Shown: positions 39,531 through 50,580, numbered from the stretch's first letter. The stretch: DNA of 64,000 nt from Chrysopilus asiliformis (GCA_964034945.1 OZ035961.1:71225931-71289930), one strand, 5' to 3'. Made by a program: numbers and translations. The notes: generated from the sequence alone by a model not told the origin.

Positions 39531-40664
39531 TCATATGTATATATACTTTTTTAATCTATTATTGTGTACTAGTTTAACTTTATCTTTAATTTTTATTTTG
39601 GAGTTTACTCCTAATCTTTCAATAATTGTAAAAGGACCATTATATAAATTGTCGTTTTTCTTTCTGTTTTCATTTCTTAATAGTACAAGGTCATTTACGT
39701 TAAATTCGGTTACATTGCTCTTTTTATCAAAATGTTTTTTGCGTATTATTTTGGCTTTGTTTAAGAGATTTTGAGCTGATTTTTGTGCATTGCTTAACTT
39801 ATGTCTTAGTTCTGCTAAATATGTATCATAATTGTATATTGGTGTACTTTCAATTGATTCGTTTGGTACACTAGCTAATCTTCCATATACTAATTCAAAT
39901 GGAGAATAGTTTGTATCTGTATGTGGTGTTATGTTATATGAAAAAGTGTAATATGGTAACCAATTATCCCAATCATAGTTGTCAGTAAAAGAGTGCAAAT
40001 ATTCGTTCAGAACTCTATGGTTTCTTTCTATTGATCCTAAAGTTTCATGATGATATGGAGTTGATGTAATGTGTTCAATTTTTAGTAATTTACAGACGTT
40101 TTTTTATTACTTCGTTCATAAACTCCGTTCCTAGATCTGTTTTTAGTGTTTTGAAAATACCATATTTTAATATAAATTTTTCAACTAATGTTTTTGCTAT
40201 TTCATTTGCTCCTTTGGTTCCATTGGAAATGCTTCTACATATTTTGATAATTCACACTGTATTGTTAATATGTATCGGTAATTGTTCGAAAGTTTTAATG
40301 GACCAATTGTGTCAACTGAAACAATTTCGAAAGTCTTTGATGGAGTATTTGTGATTACCAACTTTTCTTTATTGTGACGTATTGTTTTGTTTCTGCAGCA
40401 TGATATGCACTTGTTTATATAGTTTTTTACCATTTTATTCATATTTTTCCATACATATTTTTGTTTTAGTTTTGCAATCGTTCTTTTTACACCAGTGTGA
40501 CCTGAGTGTAAAGAATCATGATATTCTTTTATTAAATTCATTTGTTCATTTAGATTTGTAATAATCTTTGGGGTTTCATATAATATTATACAAGAAGGTG
40601 TTTGCCAACCTTTATTCATCATATTGCGCTGTGTTTTATTAAAAATGTCTTTCATTTTGGCCCC
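39531..40664 (-). pseudogene. 412/mdg1-like pol, integrase region (decayed)
   Basis: Would insert the cDNA copy into the genome. Seen: HHCC zinc finger (H..H in HDSLHSGHTG, CISCC), first catalytic Asp in SVDTIGPL near 40310, second in KTDLGTEF near 40130, then the C-terminal HTDTNYSPFELVYGR block typical of 412/mdg1 integrases. Frame breaks occur near 40200 and in an A7 run near 40103. Interrupted on its upstream side by the 40665-41367 element. Confidence 0.8.
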
Positions 40665-41367
40665 TATTGTGAGCTTCGTCAATCGATCGTTGAAATGGCA
40701 AATCGAAAAATCGGTATTGCGATCATTGATTTTATCGTTCGTGAACGATAAAATCGTTCAATTGGGAACGATGACATTTGTTTGATCGTTCGGTGAAGTT
40801 TATGTCAAGTTAGCGATCGGTGAAGTATTGCAATTACTTTTTTTTTATCAAAATTAGAGGCTAATAATAAAATGGAAGTATTTGTACACATTAGGAAATT
40901 ATTAATGAGAAATATCTTGATCAAAACCTCGATCAAAAATCCAATATAAAAATTGGTTTAAAAAATAAAGATAAATAAGACCAAAGTGGTATAAAAATAA
41001 TTTAAATAAAAAATGAACTTAAAAACTGTTTTATTCACATAGATTTGAAATATTGGTCAATTCAAAGAACTCAACATTCGGTGTTTAATATTTTCGCCTT
41101 GACGTTGGTTTGTAAAACCGTCTTCTGGTGTAATTTCGCTCATATCGCCATTGTCATCCACCTCCTCTAGTTTTAAGGGAGCTTAATATTGTATTTTCTG
41201 CGTTGAAGTCATTTTTAAACATTATTTTAATGTGAATTCCCAAACGTCAAACACTAAAAAATTCAGAATAGCGATTGCTTGAACGATGAACCTTACGCAA
41301 TACCAAATTGTTTTTCGATCGTTCCGGCCAACGATGGTCGATCGAATAGATATCGATAACCGCAATA
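40665..41367. mobile_element. TIR element inserted in 412-like pol, duplication GGCCCC
   Basis: The ends TATTGTG.. and ..CGCAATA are mirrored, with GGCCCC at 40659-40664 and 41368-41373. The host frame runs into the left and out of the right at the same codon boundary, so the 6-bp duplication and element account exactly for the break. It contains the palindrome GATTTTATCGTTCGTGAACG.. and a part shared with 36692-37210. Confidence 0.75.
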
Positions 41368-41373
41368 GGCCCC

Positions 41374-42896
41374 TTTATCAATATTTACGTATTCGAATAC
41401 TTTATCATTCTTTGCAAGCGCTATTTTATTTATATCTTCATTTCTTAATGCGAATGATAGCTTCTCCAGTACTGATCCTAAGTTCAACTATAGATTATCG
41501 CTATATTCTACTGTTATCCCCTTTGTATCAATTAATATATTAGGCAAACTTTTATATGCACGACTTTTATTATTTATTTCATCATTGAGCTCAAATTTAA
41601 GTTTTCTTATATTTTTTTATATCAGATAGTGAAGTAGAATCCCATATGTAGAGTTGATCAGGCTCATTAGTGGTTTCCGTTTGCACTTCCTGAGTGTTCA
41701 TTTCATTTAATTTCTTTGCTTTACTTCTTGTTACTACATTGACAGTTTTCGGAATCATTGTTTTTAAAGAATTAGAATCTAATTGGATTCTTGACAATGC
41801 ATCTGCATTTGTATTTATTTTTCCTTGTTTAAAAATTATTTGAAAATCATAATCCATTAAATCTAATCTTATTCTAGTCATTTTTGATGAAGGATTTTTG
41901 TGTGTGAATAGGGATACTAATGGGCGATGATCTGTTACGACAGTAAATTTTCTACCATACAAATATGGTCTAAAGTAATTTATGCCCCAGTGAATGGCTA
42001 AAAGTTCTTTTTCAATTATCGGTTTATTTAATTCATGTTTGTTTAATGAACGGCTTGCATACGAGATTGGTAAATCATTTCCAATATCTCCTTGTGATAA
42101 TATAGCTCCAAGTGCATAATTTGATGCATCGGTCGTTAAGACGAATTCTTTATTGAAATTTGGGTATTGTAAAATTGGTGGTTGTGTTATGTGGTTTTTT
42201 AATGTTTCGAAGGCATTTTGGCAAATATCTGTCCAAATAAATTCATTGCCCTTCTTCAATAGTTGATTTAGTGGTTTTGCGATTTCCGCAAAATTTTTCA
42301 CGAATCTTCTATAATAATTGCAAAATGCAACAAATCTTCTTACTTCGTCAGCATTTTTTGGAACTGGATAATTTTCCACAACTTTGTATTTGTTCGGGTC
42401 AGTGGTAATACCTTTGTCAGTAATGAGATGACCTAAATACGTAACTTCGGATTTTAAAAAGTCACATTTGTTTGGATTTAATTTTAAGTTATATTTTCTT
42501 AATCGTTCGAATGTTTTTATTAAATTAGTATTATGATGCTTCAAGGAGCAACCAAATACAATGATATCGTCTACATATAGAAATGCGTTTGAATCTAAAC
42601 CTGATAGTGCAATAGTCATCATTCTTTGGAAACTATTGCTGGAAATCTTCAAACCGAATGGTAATCGTTTGAATTGATAATGTCCATTGTTAGTTGAAAA
42701 TGCGGTTAGTGGTCGAGAAGATCTTTCTAACTCAATTTGGTGAAATGAACTAGTCATATCGAGCGTTGAAAAATATTTTGCTCTGCCAATTTTATCTAAT
42801 ACATCGTCTAATCGTGTTAGAGGAAATTTATCACTTACTAATTTGTTATTGAGTTGTCTATAATCAACTACAAGTCGCCATTTTTTAGTGTCATCA
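41374..42896 (-). pseudogene. 412/mdg1-like pol, reverse transcriptase and RNase H
   Basis: Would copy the RNA and degrade the hybrid. Visible: FSTLDMTSSFHQ, the RT active site FLYVDDIIVFG (about 42578-42546), TDASNYALGAIL and TDHRPLVSL of RNase H. Breaks: a one-base excess in an A8 run at about 42897-42904, another in an A7 run near 41612, and an in-frame TAG near 41489. Confidence 0.85.
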
Positions 42897-43930
42897 TTAC
42901 TTTTTTTTTGGTACGATAAGTAATGGGGAGTTGTATGGACTTACAGAAGGTTCTATGATTCTTTGATTTATTAACTCGTTTACTTGATTATTAATCTCTT
43001 GATGTTGAGATTGTGGGAGTCTATAATTTTTTATGTACACAGGGTTTTCATCAATTAGATTTAGTTTCTGTTTATAAAAATTGTTGACAGGTAGTTTTTC
43101 GTCATTTAGATAAAAAATATCTTGAAAATTCTTACAAATATCTTTTATTGAATTTTTAGCTTCATTGTCTAAACCTTCTATGTTCAATATTTTTTTCAAT
43201 TTCTTCCAACGATCATTATCTATTTGAGTATTTTGATAATATATTATGTGATAATTTCTTATTGGCTTAACTTCCAAATCTATATTATCTAAAGTTATTT
43301 CCTTTGATGATGTATTAAGAATTCGGATGTGTTTTAGTCCCTTTGCTGGAACTATAGAATTGGCGATAAAAATATCTTCTGAAATTGTTTTACTACAGAC
43401 GAAGCTGTCTTCTTTTAATTCGATATCAATCGGATGTAGTAATTCGCTTCTTGCCGGTATTTTTATTTTAAAAATTTTTGTACGCATAGGTAAAATATAT
43501 TCAATTTTGTCTAGATTGATCGATACCGTGTAGGTTTCATAATCAATTTTTGCATTGTGTTTACTTAGAAAATCGCGACCTATAATTCCATCTGTTAATA
43601 AAGGAAAGTTTGATTCAACTATATTAAATTTGTGGTATAAACATTTATTTTCAAATTTTAGTGATATTACTAAAGTGCCTAAGGTGCTGATGTTTACTTC
43701 CGATATTCCCGATAAGTTACATGAATTATTACTGTCAATATCATAATTATTAAAAAAATGTTCTTTACAGATCGATATATCTGCCCCTGTATCAATTAGG
43801 AATGCTAGATTTTTACCTTCATATTTTAATGTAATATAATTTGTTATATTATTATTAAAATTGTAAATAGTGAAATTTGTTTTTGGAGTATGATTTTCAT
43901 TTATAATTGTATTATTCCCCGATAATTCTA
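42897..43930 (-). pseudogene. 412/mdg1-like pol N-terminal part: protease
   Basis: The frame is open from the end of gag (-1 relative to gag) through an aspartic protease active site LIDTGAD at about 43798-43778 and IIGRDFL near 43580, to the start of RT (SPYNSPLLIVP), where an A-run change closes it. A -1 shift between gag and pol is normal for Ty3/gypsy. Confidence 0.8.
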
Positions 43931-45079
43931 ATTTATATTTTCTCTTGGAATCTCGGGGTCTTCCGAGTTTCCCTGATATTGAGTTGTATAAACTTTTGCG
44001 TTTCTATTTCTATTATCATAACTATTATTCCTATAGTTATTGTTGTATCTTCTGCCATTATTTGAATTGTTTTTATTTCTATTGTTATAATTATAATTGT
44101 TATTATAACTGGCTTTAAAGTTGTTATTGTCATTTTTATTTGTATAATTGTTAACATTATTTCTATTTCTGTTACCATGAATATTGTTATTATTGTATCG
44201 ATTTCCTATATTATTTTGTGGTCTATTATTTTGGTAATGTTTTTGTTGATTATTCATGTGGTAAATTTTTTTTTCGCCTATAGTGTTTTCTACTTCTTCG
44301 GCTAAAGAGACTGCTTCTCTAAACGTTTTTATCCTACTAGCTTCTATTGTCTGTAGAACATGTGTGCTATTTAGACCTTTCTTGAATGCATTGAGAGCAA
44401 TTAGATCGTTAGATTTTATTACGACATCTTTACTGTCTTCTCCCAATTCTTGAATTTGAATATTGTTTAGGTCTGTGATTAGTCTATCTATTTTTTCGGC
44501 AAATGTTGTTATGTTTTGGTTGTTTCCTTGGTGTGTTCTAGATATTTCTTCATAAACAGCGTTGCTTGTTTTCTTCGATTTATAAATTTCTTTTAAATGT
44601 TCTGTTAATTCTTTTATAGATGTTATTGTTGGAAATGTCCTGAGTTTATTTTGAACTGAATCTGAAATTCTGGTATTTAATATGAATTTTAGGAAGTCAT
44701 TTTTATTTGTTTCAGGTACTGTTTTGTCCAATAAACTGATTGTATTGATGAATTTATTTAAGTCTTCCTTTTTGCCTGAGTATTCTGGTACTACTTTGAA
44801 GTAGCCAAGAATGTTGAAGCTTTCCATTTTTGTTGATATGAGATTTGTCTTTTCTTTAATTATTTCTTCTAAATTTTTTATCAATTCAATAAATTGTAAT
44901 TTTTTATCTAAATTCTCGGTTGTATTTTCGGGTTTAAGGTTTGCTTTAAATGTTTCCTTAAATTCATTTAACTTTAGTGTTAGTTTCAATAGATAATTCT
45001 CTGAATATTTTCTATGTGGGGTTTTCTTAAAATTTTTTAGTTGGTCTGACAAATCTTTTAGTATAGTTTCATTGTCCAT
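43928..45079 (-). CDS. 412/mdg1-like gag
   Basis: 383 codons, open. Helical capsid-like region (about 90-280) with KVVPEYSGKKEDLNKFI and ISRTHQGNNQNITTFAEKIDRLI, the pattern of Ty3/gypsy capsids. The C-terminus (about 285-370) is an Asn/Arg/Tyr-rich tract in place of CCHC zinc knuckles, as in mdg1/412-type elements. The ATG lies one base after the TGA of the upstream small ORF (TGA-T-ATG), so re-initiation is possible. Confidence 0.8.
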   Translation of the reverse strand: MDNETILKDLSDQLKNFKKTPHRKYSENYLLKLTLKLNEFKETFKANLKPENTTENLDKKLQFIELIKNLEEIIKEKTNLISTKMESFNILGYFKVVPEYSGKKEDLNKFINTISLLDKTVPETNKNDFLKFILNTRISDSVQNKLRTFPTITSIKELTEHLKEIYKSKKTSNAVYEEISRTHQGNNQNITTFAEKIDRLITDLNNIQIQELGEDSKDVVIKSNDLIALNAFKKGLNSTHVLQTIEASRIKTFREAVSLAEEVENTIGEKKIYHMNNQQKHYQNNRPQNNIGNRYNNNNIHGNRNRNNVNNYTNKNDNNNFKASYNNNYNYNNRNKNNSNNGRRYNNNYRNNSYDNRNRNAKVYTTQYQGNSEDPEIPRENIN

Positions 45080-45080
45080 A

Positions 45081-45278
45081 TCAGATTTTTCTGTCTATGA
45101 TTTTTGTTACTTGTTTCCTAATATATTTTCTTGTATAATAAATTGCTAATAATATAATTATGATAACCGCTATAGTGCCTGCTATTGCAACTGTCAGTTC
45201 GGTTTTAGTATAACCTTCATTTACGCTACTTTGGGTAACTATTATATTTTCGTTTGTTTTAGATTCAGATGAACCCAT
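45081..45278 (-). CDS. Accessory ORF: small membrane protein with N-myristoylation-like start
   Basis: 65 codons from the internal ATG at 45278 (the frame is open to 45338, where another ATG lies). It begins MGSSESK, a good N-myristoylation consensus, followed by a Ser/Thr/Asn segment, one hydrophobic helix (LTVAIAGTIAVIIIILLAIY, about 32-51), then a basic tail RKYIRKQVTKIIDRK. Small pre-gag ORFs are reported for 412/mdg1-type elements; the function is unknown. Its stop abuts the gag start. Confidence 0.6.
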   Translation of the reverse strand: MGSSESKTNENIIVTQSSVNEGYTKTELTVAIAGTIAVIIIILLAIYYTRKYIRKQVTKIIDRKI

Positions 45279-45478
45279 TTTGTTTTCCTTATTTAAAAGT
45301 TTATATATCTGTTTGAAAGCAAAAAAATTTGTAGGCATTCAATGATAGTTTATTATATTTTTTTTTAGTGGGTTTAATTTTATAACAATTTTCTAAACTT
45401 AAAATTATTATTAATTATTTTCTTAAATTGTTAATTTTTATTTTTATATTCTTCTTTATTTCTTCGCATGTTGTTATG

Positions 45479-45784
45479 TTAAGTTCCTTGTATAAAATAG
45501 CAATTTGCTGCCTTTTGCGGAATTTGGCTCCCGCTCGTTTGCGTTTCTTTTTTGTATCTATTGTTACTTCTACGGGTTCGCGTTTTTTTTTGTTTTTGCC
45601 GCTTTCTGTATTCTTCTAGAGTAATTGGTTTTGGTCCTGGTTCGCCAATTGGTGTTGGTTTGTATGGTGTACGGTCGATGTCTTCCTCTGGTTTTATTGG
45701 CTTCGGCTCGTACTCTTCTTCAGCTTTAGTGTTGAAATTTTTTTCCCATTTCTCTAGTATATCGTCGAATTTATCAGTCATCAT
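45479..45784 (-). CDS. Accessory ORF 1 of the 412-like element, acidic/Pro then basic
   Basis: 101 codons: N-terminal acidic helix (DKFDDILEKWEKNFN), a Pro/Glu-rich middle (PKPIKPEEDIDRTPYKPTPI), then a strongly basic block RKRQKQKKTRTRRSNNRYKK. No family recognised. Its position before the membrane ORF and gag supports membership of the same element. Confidence 0.5.
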   Translation of the reverse strand: MMTDKFDDILEKWEKNFNTKAEEEYEPKPIKPEEDIDRTPYKPTPIGEPGPKPITLEEYRKRQKQKKTRTRRSNNRYKKETQTSGSQIPQKAANCYFIQGT

Positions 45785-46640
45785 CTAATAGAGTTGATAA
45801 TTAGCGCAATGCCAAAATGAAATCAACAAGAACAATTCAAACAATCAATCCGGTATCCAATTACAATAAAGTCTCCTGACGTTTTTCCTTGATGCCGATG
45901 GCGATAGCCATCCACCCACATTTTTTTGCTACCCTCCGGTCTTATCCCTATGGCAATTTTCACACGACTTTCCTCTCTATGTATTGGCACCGTGAAAATA
46001 ACAAAGAATGCCCCAAGGATACTTTGGCTGGTCGCTTTTGGATTGAATCGTACCCCCTCGAGCTCTATTGTCGTCCATGTTTCCCATTCACAATTAATTA
46101 TATAATTGTGAATGGGAAACATATTGCGAAAACAATAAACGAGCAATCCTAGGAAAGGGACTGGGAAAGGAAGACCTATCATTGGTTCAAGGTAAGAGGG
46201 TGTAGGATAAACAGTAGAAAGGCATTCGCTTTTTGACCCGTTACTCGTTCTCTTCACATGGCATAGCTTACCTAGGATGCTTTTGTTGTTTGCAAATCGA
46301 GGACATTTTCTTATCGAAGTTTCACGATCTGAAAGATACAAAATACGGTCAGAAAATGGAAGCGTAGAAGCTATAGAAATAAATAAAATAGCTTTGAGAT
46401 AGAGTCCGAGAAGAATACCTTCCTATATCGAGATCTCCTTGCATGTATGGATAGAAACAAGTAAATAGTTTGCTGTGAAATAATCAGAAAAAAACATGTG
46501 TGTGCAGTGCACACGCGGTAGAAGTGAAACCTTAGGAAAACTAAACAGCGAGAGAATGAGACGAATGCGGTATCAGGTGTGGGATAGTTATAGCGTTTAT
46601 TTATTATAATATTGGTACCAAGTTCAAAAGTCATATTATA
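45785..46640. other. Unassigned stretch with a 42-bp palindrome and one long ORF
   Basis: Possibly the 5' end of the 412-like element followed by unrelated DNA, but no LTR was found. GTTTCCCATTCACAATTAAT and its mirror form a palindrome at 46079-46120. A minus-strand frame of 172 codons (46341-45823) runs through it without recognisable domains. Confidence 0.35.
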
Positions 46641-47100
46641 TTTTTATTGAAAATCTAATACCGGATTCATGATCAGCGGGAAAAAGGATATTTATCCTTA
46701 CAGGACCTTTCGTTTCGAATTTTGAAAATCTAATACCGGATTCGTGATCAGCGACCCCAAAAACCCCATAGTGCCAATTTTTTCGGGGAAAAATGGGAAA
46801 AAGGATATTTGCGTTATCCTTACAGGACCTTCCGTTTCAAATTTTGAAATTCCAACACCGGATTCGTGATCAGCGACCCCAAAATCTCCTTATGCAAATT
46901 TTTCCGGGGAGAAATGGGAAAAAGGATATTTTCATTATCCTTACAGGACCTTCCGTTTCGAATTTTGAAAATCTAATACCGGATTCGTGATCAGCGACCC
47001 CAAAAACCCCATAATGCCAATTTTTCCGGGGAAAAATGGGAAAAAGGATATTTTCATTATCCTTACAGGACCTTCCGTTTCGAATTTTGAAAATGTACAT
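46641..47100 (+). repeat. 121-bp tandem repeat, ~3.7 units
   Basis: The anchor GGATTCGTGATCAGCGACCC recurs at 46739, 46860 and 46981 (121-bp period) and, shorter, at 46664. Each unit includes AAAAAGGATAT..TTATCCTTACAGGACC. One more unit lies at 49425-49510, so this is probably the tail of a Helitron-like element. Confidence 0.85.
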
Positions 47101-47236
47101 AGCTAAAAACCTGCTCCTGGCAACATAGATCATTTTGCAAAAAACCGCATAAAAATCGGTCCAGTAGTTTTTGAGTTTTGTAATCTCAGGCAGACAGGCA
47201 AACAGACAAACAATAAAACATCCAATTTTATATATA

Positions 47237-48901
47237 CTAGGGGCTGCACCCCGAACCGCTTAGCGGTTCATGGTATCTATACTGTTTTTCGCAGTATTAT
47301 ATTGTTTTTCAGACTCCAATACTGCATAATTGCTTTTTTCCCCAAAATACTGTATTTAAATACTCAGAAAACTTTAATTCTTTAACGTTTCGGAATTCAA
47401 ATTTATTAATAGCAATGCAAAAACGTCAGTGGCAACACAAAACAGTGGCATCACATGGCAAGTGTAAATACATTCAAACGACGAACAGCGAAGTATTGAA
47501 GGCAACATGTCATATAGATTCGCTTCTTCCTTTCCCCATCGATTACTGTCTTGTCATTATTCATCCTTCTTCAGAACGCGTTACTTTGATTTTGCTTTCC
47601 ATTGTTAATTTAAAAGAATAAAAATGTCGAAATTAAAAGCAAAGACACAAATTTTCATTGAATAAAATTTATACTGCGAAAAATACTGTTTTTTCAAATC
47701 GATTTACTGCTTTTTTAAATTTTTAGGTGAAATATACTGTTTTTTGTCCGAAAAAAGATACCATCGGTAGCTATACATAAAAAGGAGGGGTAGATATTAG
47801 TGAGCAAAAATTTTCCCTGCGGGCTGACCTCTCTCATGGTGAAAACCGGATCCGAAACCCTTAAGCGCATAAAGAGGTTTCAAGAGAGGGAAAGGGGTTG
47901 CTATTAAACTGGATCCGACACCCTTGAGTAAGAGATATCAGAAGAAACGGGGATTGACATCAAAAAGAATCAGATCCCTTATTCTGTCAATAACTGTCCC
48001 TGTGTGCAAAGTTTGATCAAAATCGGCCGCGCCGTTTTTGCGTGATGCCGGAACAAACATTCAGTCAAACAGACAGAAATACCGACCGACATACAGACAG
48101 ACGGACAAACATAAATTTTAAGCATAACAAAATCTATAATTGCCAATCTGGCAATTATTAGAAACTCGTATAGTGATATTCATATCAAAATTGGAACAGT
48201 TGTATCAAAATTCCAGTTTGAAGTCAAACTTTCCAAAAAGATTTTTTAAAATTTGTTCCAATAGGATTTTGATGTATGGAAGTTTTATTTAGAATCATAT
48301 CCTAAATAACTTTTGTTCTTGCACTTATTTGATAATATGAACAGTTTTTGAGATATTCGCAAAAAACATTTTCGTTCGTATGGGGGGTATCCCCCCTAAT
48401 GGTCCATTTTTGCCCATTAACGAACTTAGCCTTTCATTTTACGAAAAACGGATCTGTGCAAACTTTCAAGTCTCTAGCTCAATCCGTGCGCCCGCAATCC
48501 GCGCCACAGACGGACATGCAAAAATCAATTTTGTTTATCATTCTAAACACACTGGTGTAATACATTTTTATGTGTGGTGACGGGGTCTTGGCGTTACAAA
48601 CGGTAAGGCAAAATTAATATACCCTTTGGTTTCACCATACGGGTATAAAAATGTCATTTTTGCCATCAGTATTATACGACCAAATACATCAATGTATGTC
48701 AATATTTTTGAGAAAATCCAAAATTACAAAAATTGTCCCCCTTACAGTTTTTATTATATAGATGGGAAAAAAGTAAAGTGGACACATCTACAGATAGAGA
48801 GCTTTCCTTTAAATAAAAAAAGAATAATCAAAATCGATTCTAAGCTGGAGCTGTGTCGAAAGAAATACATACAAAATCGCTTTGCCTTTTAAATATATAG
48901 A
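47237..48901 (-). mobile_element. Non-autonomous Helitron, copy 2 (inverted relative to copy 1)
   Basis: Read on the minus strand it starts TCTATATATTTAAAAGGC after A (48901) and ends GGGGTGCAGCCCCTAG before T (47237). It carries the same DINE-like insertion (48122-48651) and small inverted-end element as copy 1, but lacks about 400 bp present near the 3' end of copy 1, and has an extra ~70-bp 'aaagaggtttcaagagaggg' segment near 47840-47910. Confidence 0.75.
48122..48651 (-). mobile_element. DINE-1-like copy inside Helitron copy 2
   Basis: Tail stem-loop to head hairpin, microsatellite nearly absent. Orthologous in position to 20681-21199. Confidence 0.75.
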
Positions 48902-49299
48902 TGAGTCTTCGATCTTAACAACACGGATCGCAGCTGGGCGTTTAATGAAGGGGTAAAATACCCATGCTCGAAGCCAGGGTTGCTGGTGCAAAGGTTTTGT
49001 TTTTTTAATTTAATTTTTTTTTTCATTTAGTTAAAACAAATTTTTTTTCTTTGTGATTTTTGTGTTTTTTTTTGTATGTGAAAACTGTTTAAAATAAAAA
49101 TAGAGACACTAATTATAAACCGAAAACGATTTTGATCAGATTTTCACCATTGTCCGTGATAATATTTTATGACTGAAGTTAGCTTGCCCATGAGGAGGCT
49201 GGAAAAACTAATTGGGTATTAGAGTTTTAAAATTCAAAACCGAAAGTCTTGAAGCGAACACGTTTATTTTCTAAAAGTTATTTCTGGAAGTTTTTTGTG

Positions 49300-49340
49300 C
49301 AAAAAAAACTTTAGCCCGACAACGATGGGTCTGCATCTAG
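49300..49340 (+). mobile_element. Helitron-like 3' terminus
   Basis: AGCCCGACAACGATGGGT hairpin then CTGCATCTAG before T. The 5' end was not found. Confidence 0.5.
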
Positions 49341-49424
49341 TAAAATATTATTAAAAATTGGTGGAAAAGTAAAATGGACACATCTAAAAATAATTTTCTA
49401 AAAGTTATTTCTTGCATTTGCATT

Positions 49425-49710
49425 ATCCTTACAGGACCTTACGTTTTGAATTTTGAAAATCTGAAAAAACCGGATTCGGGATCAGCGACCCCAAAAACCC
49501 CCGAGTGATACTTTTCAGCTTCCTATTGAGCAGGATTCATGGCGAAAATCACGGTTTAAAATTCCCAAACCCCCTTTACCCCCCGTTCACCCCCTTAGCG
49601 CTAAAATTTCGAAAAATCTCGATGGTGGGACATATTCTGAAAGTTTCAAGTCTCTATCTTCAGGGGTTTGGGCTGGGCGTCAGATTAAACGATTTTATAT
49701 ATAGAGAAGA
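49425..49710 (+). repeat. Single unit of the 121-bp repeat plus flank
   Basis: TATCCTTACAGGACC..GGGATCAGCGACCCCAAAAA matches the array at 46641-47100. It is followed by non-repeated sequence ending ATTTTATATATAGAGAAG. Confidence 0.6.
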
Positions 49711-49763
49711 TGGTTTTCACTTTTTCCAATAAAGACTCAATTTCAACAAAAAAAAAATAAAAA

Positions 49764-49832
49764 TATTTTGCTACCGCTCAGAATTGAACCCGTACCTGGC
49801 GCGATGTAGTTTACACTTATTCAGTAGTAAGA
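49764..49832 (-). repeat. tRNA-derived SINE-like fragment, old copy
   Basis: Diverged copy of the unit at 50505-50580: 'cagaattgaacccgtacctggcgc' keeps the B-box complement. Confidence 0.5.
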
Positions 49833-50349
49833 ATATAAATTTTAAAGATAAATTAAGTAATAAAAAACAGGTAGTCATTGGGGACTGCCAACAGAAATGA
49901 AAACGATATTATATGTAAGGTAATAATTATATTGTCGTGTATTTATACCTATATATTTTTCAACCTGAAATTTCGAAAATATATGTTAATAAACAGTAAA
50001 TTTCAAATAAAAGTCAATATGCATATTAAGGTTTGAATTCCTGAGCAGCACATGATTTTCTTATACAACAAATAGCTAGAGATATTTAATTCTTTCTGTA
50101 TAAGAATGCCACGTGCTGTTCGGAAATTTTCTGTGTATTTTTTTATTTTGCTGTATATTTTCAAAAAAAAATTCGATTTTTTCTGTATAAAAAAATCAAA
50201 TGAAAGCAAATCAGCATTCTTAAGCTGTTAAATTAGCATGTCGGTGACGCGAACTCATAAGATTTTACCCATCAAAAATCGCCCAGCGCGCCTAAAGAAG
50301 TATAATATAAATAAAATAAATAATTTAAGGTAAAAAAAAAATTTGAAAA

Positions 50350-50425
50350 AAACATTTTGTCACCACTCGGAATCGAACTCGCACATCTGGCGCATTGTAG
50401 TCTAACACTTATTCAGGAGTAAAAA
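50350..50425 (-). repeat. tRNA-derived SINE-like fragment, diverged copy
   Basis: 'cggaatcgaactcgcacatctggcgc' aligns with the younger copy at 50505; the flank 'attcaggagtaaaaatgtaaac' is also shared with 49818 on. Confidence 0.5.
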
Positions 50426-50504
50426 TGTAAACTTAAAGATAAATTAAGTAATAAAATATTAATAAAAGTAAAAAAATCAAAAAAAAAAATTAAAAAAAAA
50501 GAAT

Positions 50505-50580
50505 TTTGTCACCGATGAGAATTGAACCCGGTGCCTGGCGCATGGTAGTCCAACTTCTAACTCACTGCGCTGATCAGACA
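50505..50580 (-). repeat. tRNA-derived SINE-like unit
   Basis: On the minus strand: AGCGCAGTGAGTTAGA (A-box-like), then about 30 nt later GGGTTCAATTC (B box), then a short spacer and A/T-rich tail. The anticodon stem does not fold well, so it is taken as a SINE head and not a working tRNA gene. Two older copies lie nearby. Confidence 0.55.

Noticed and set aside
50505..50580. Functional tRNA gene
   Set aside because: A and B boxes are recognisable but the anticodon stem does not pair and older copies follow it, so a SINE head is more likely.
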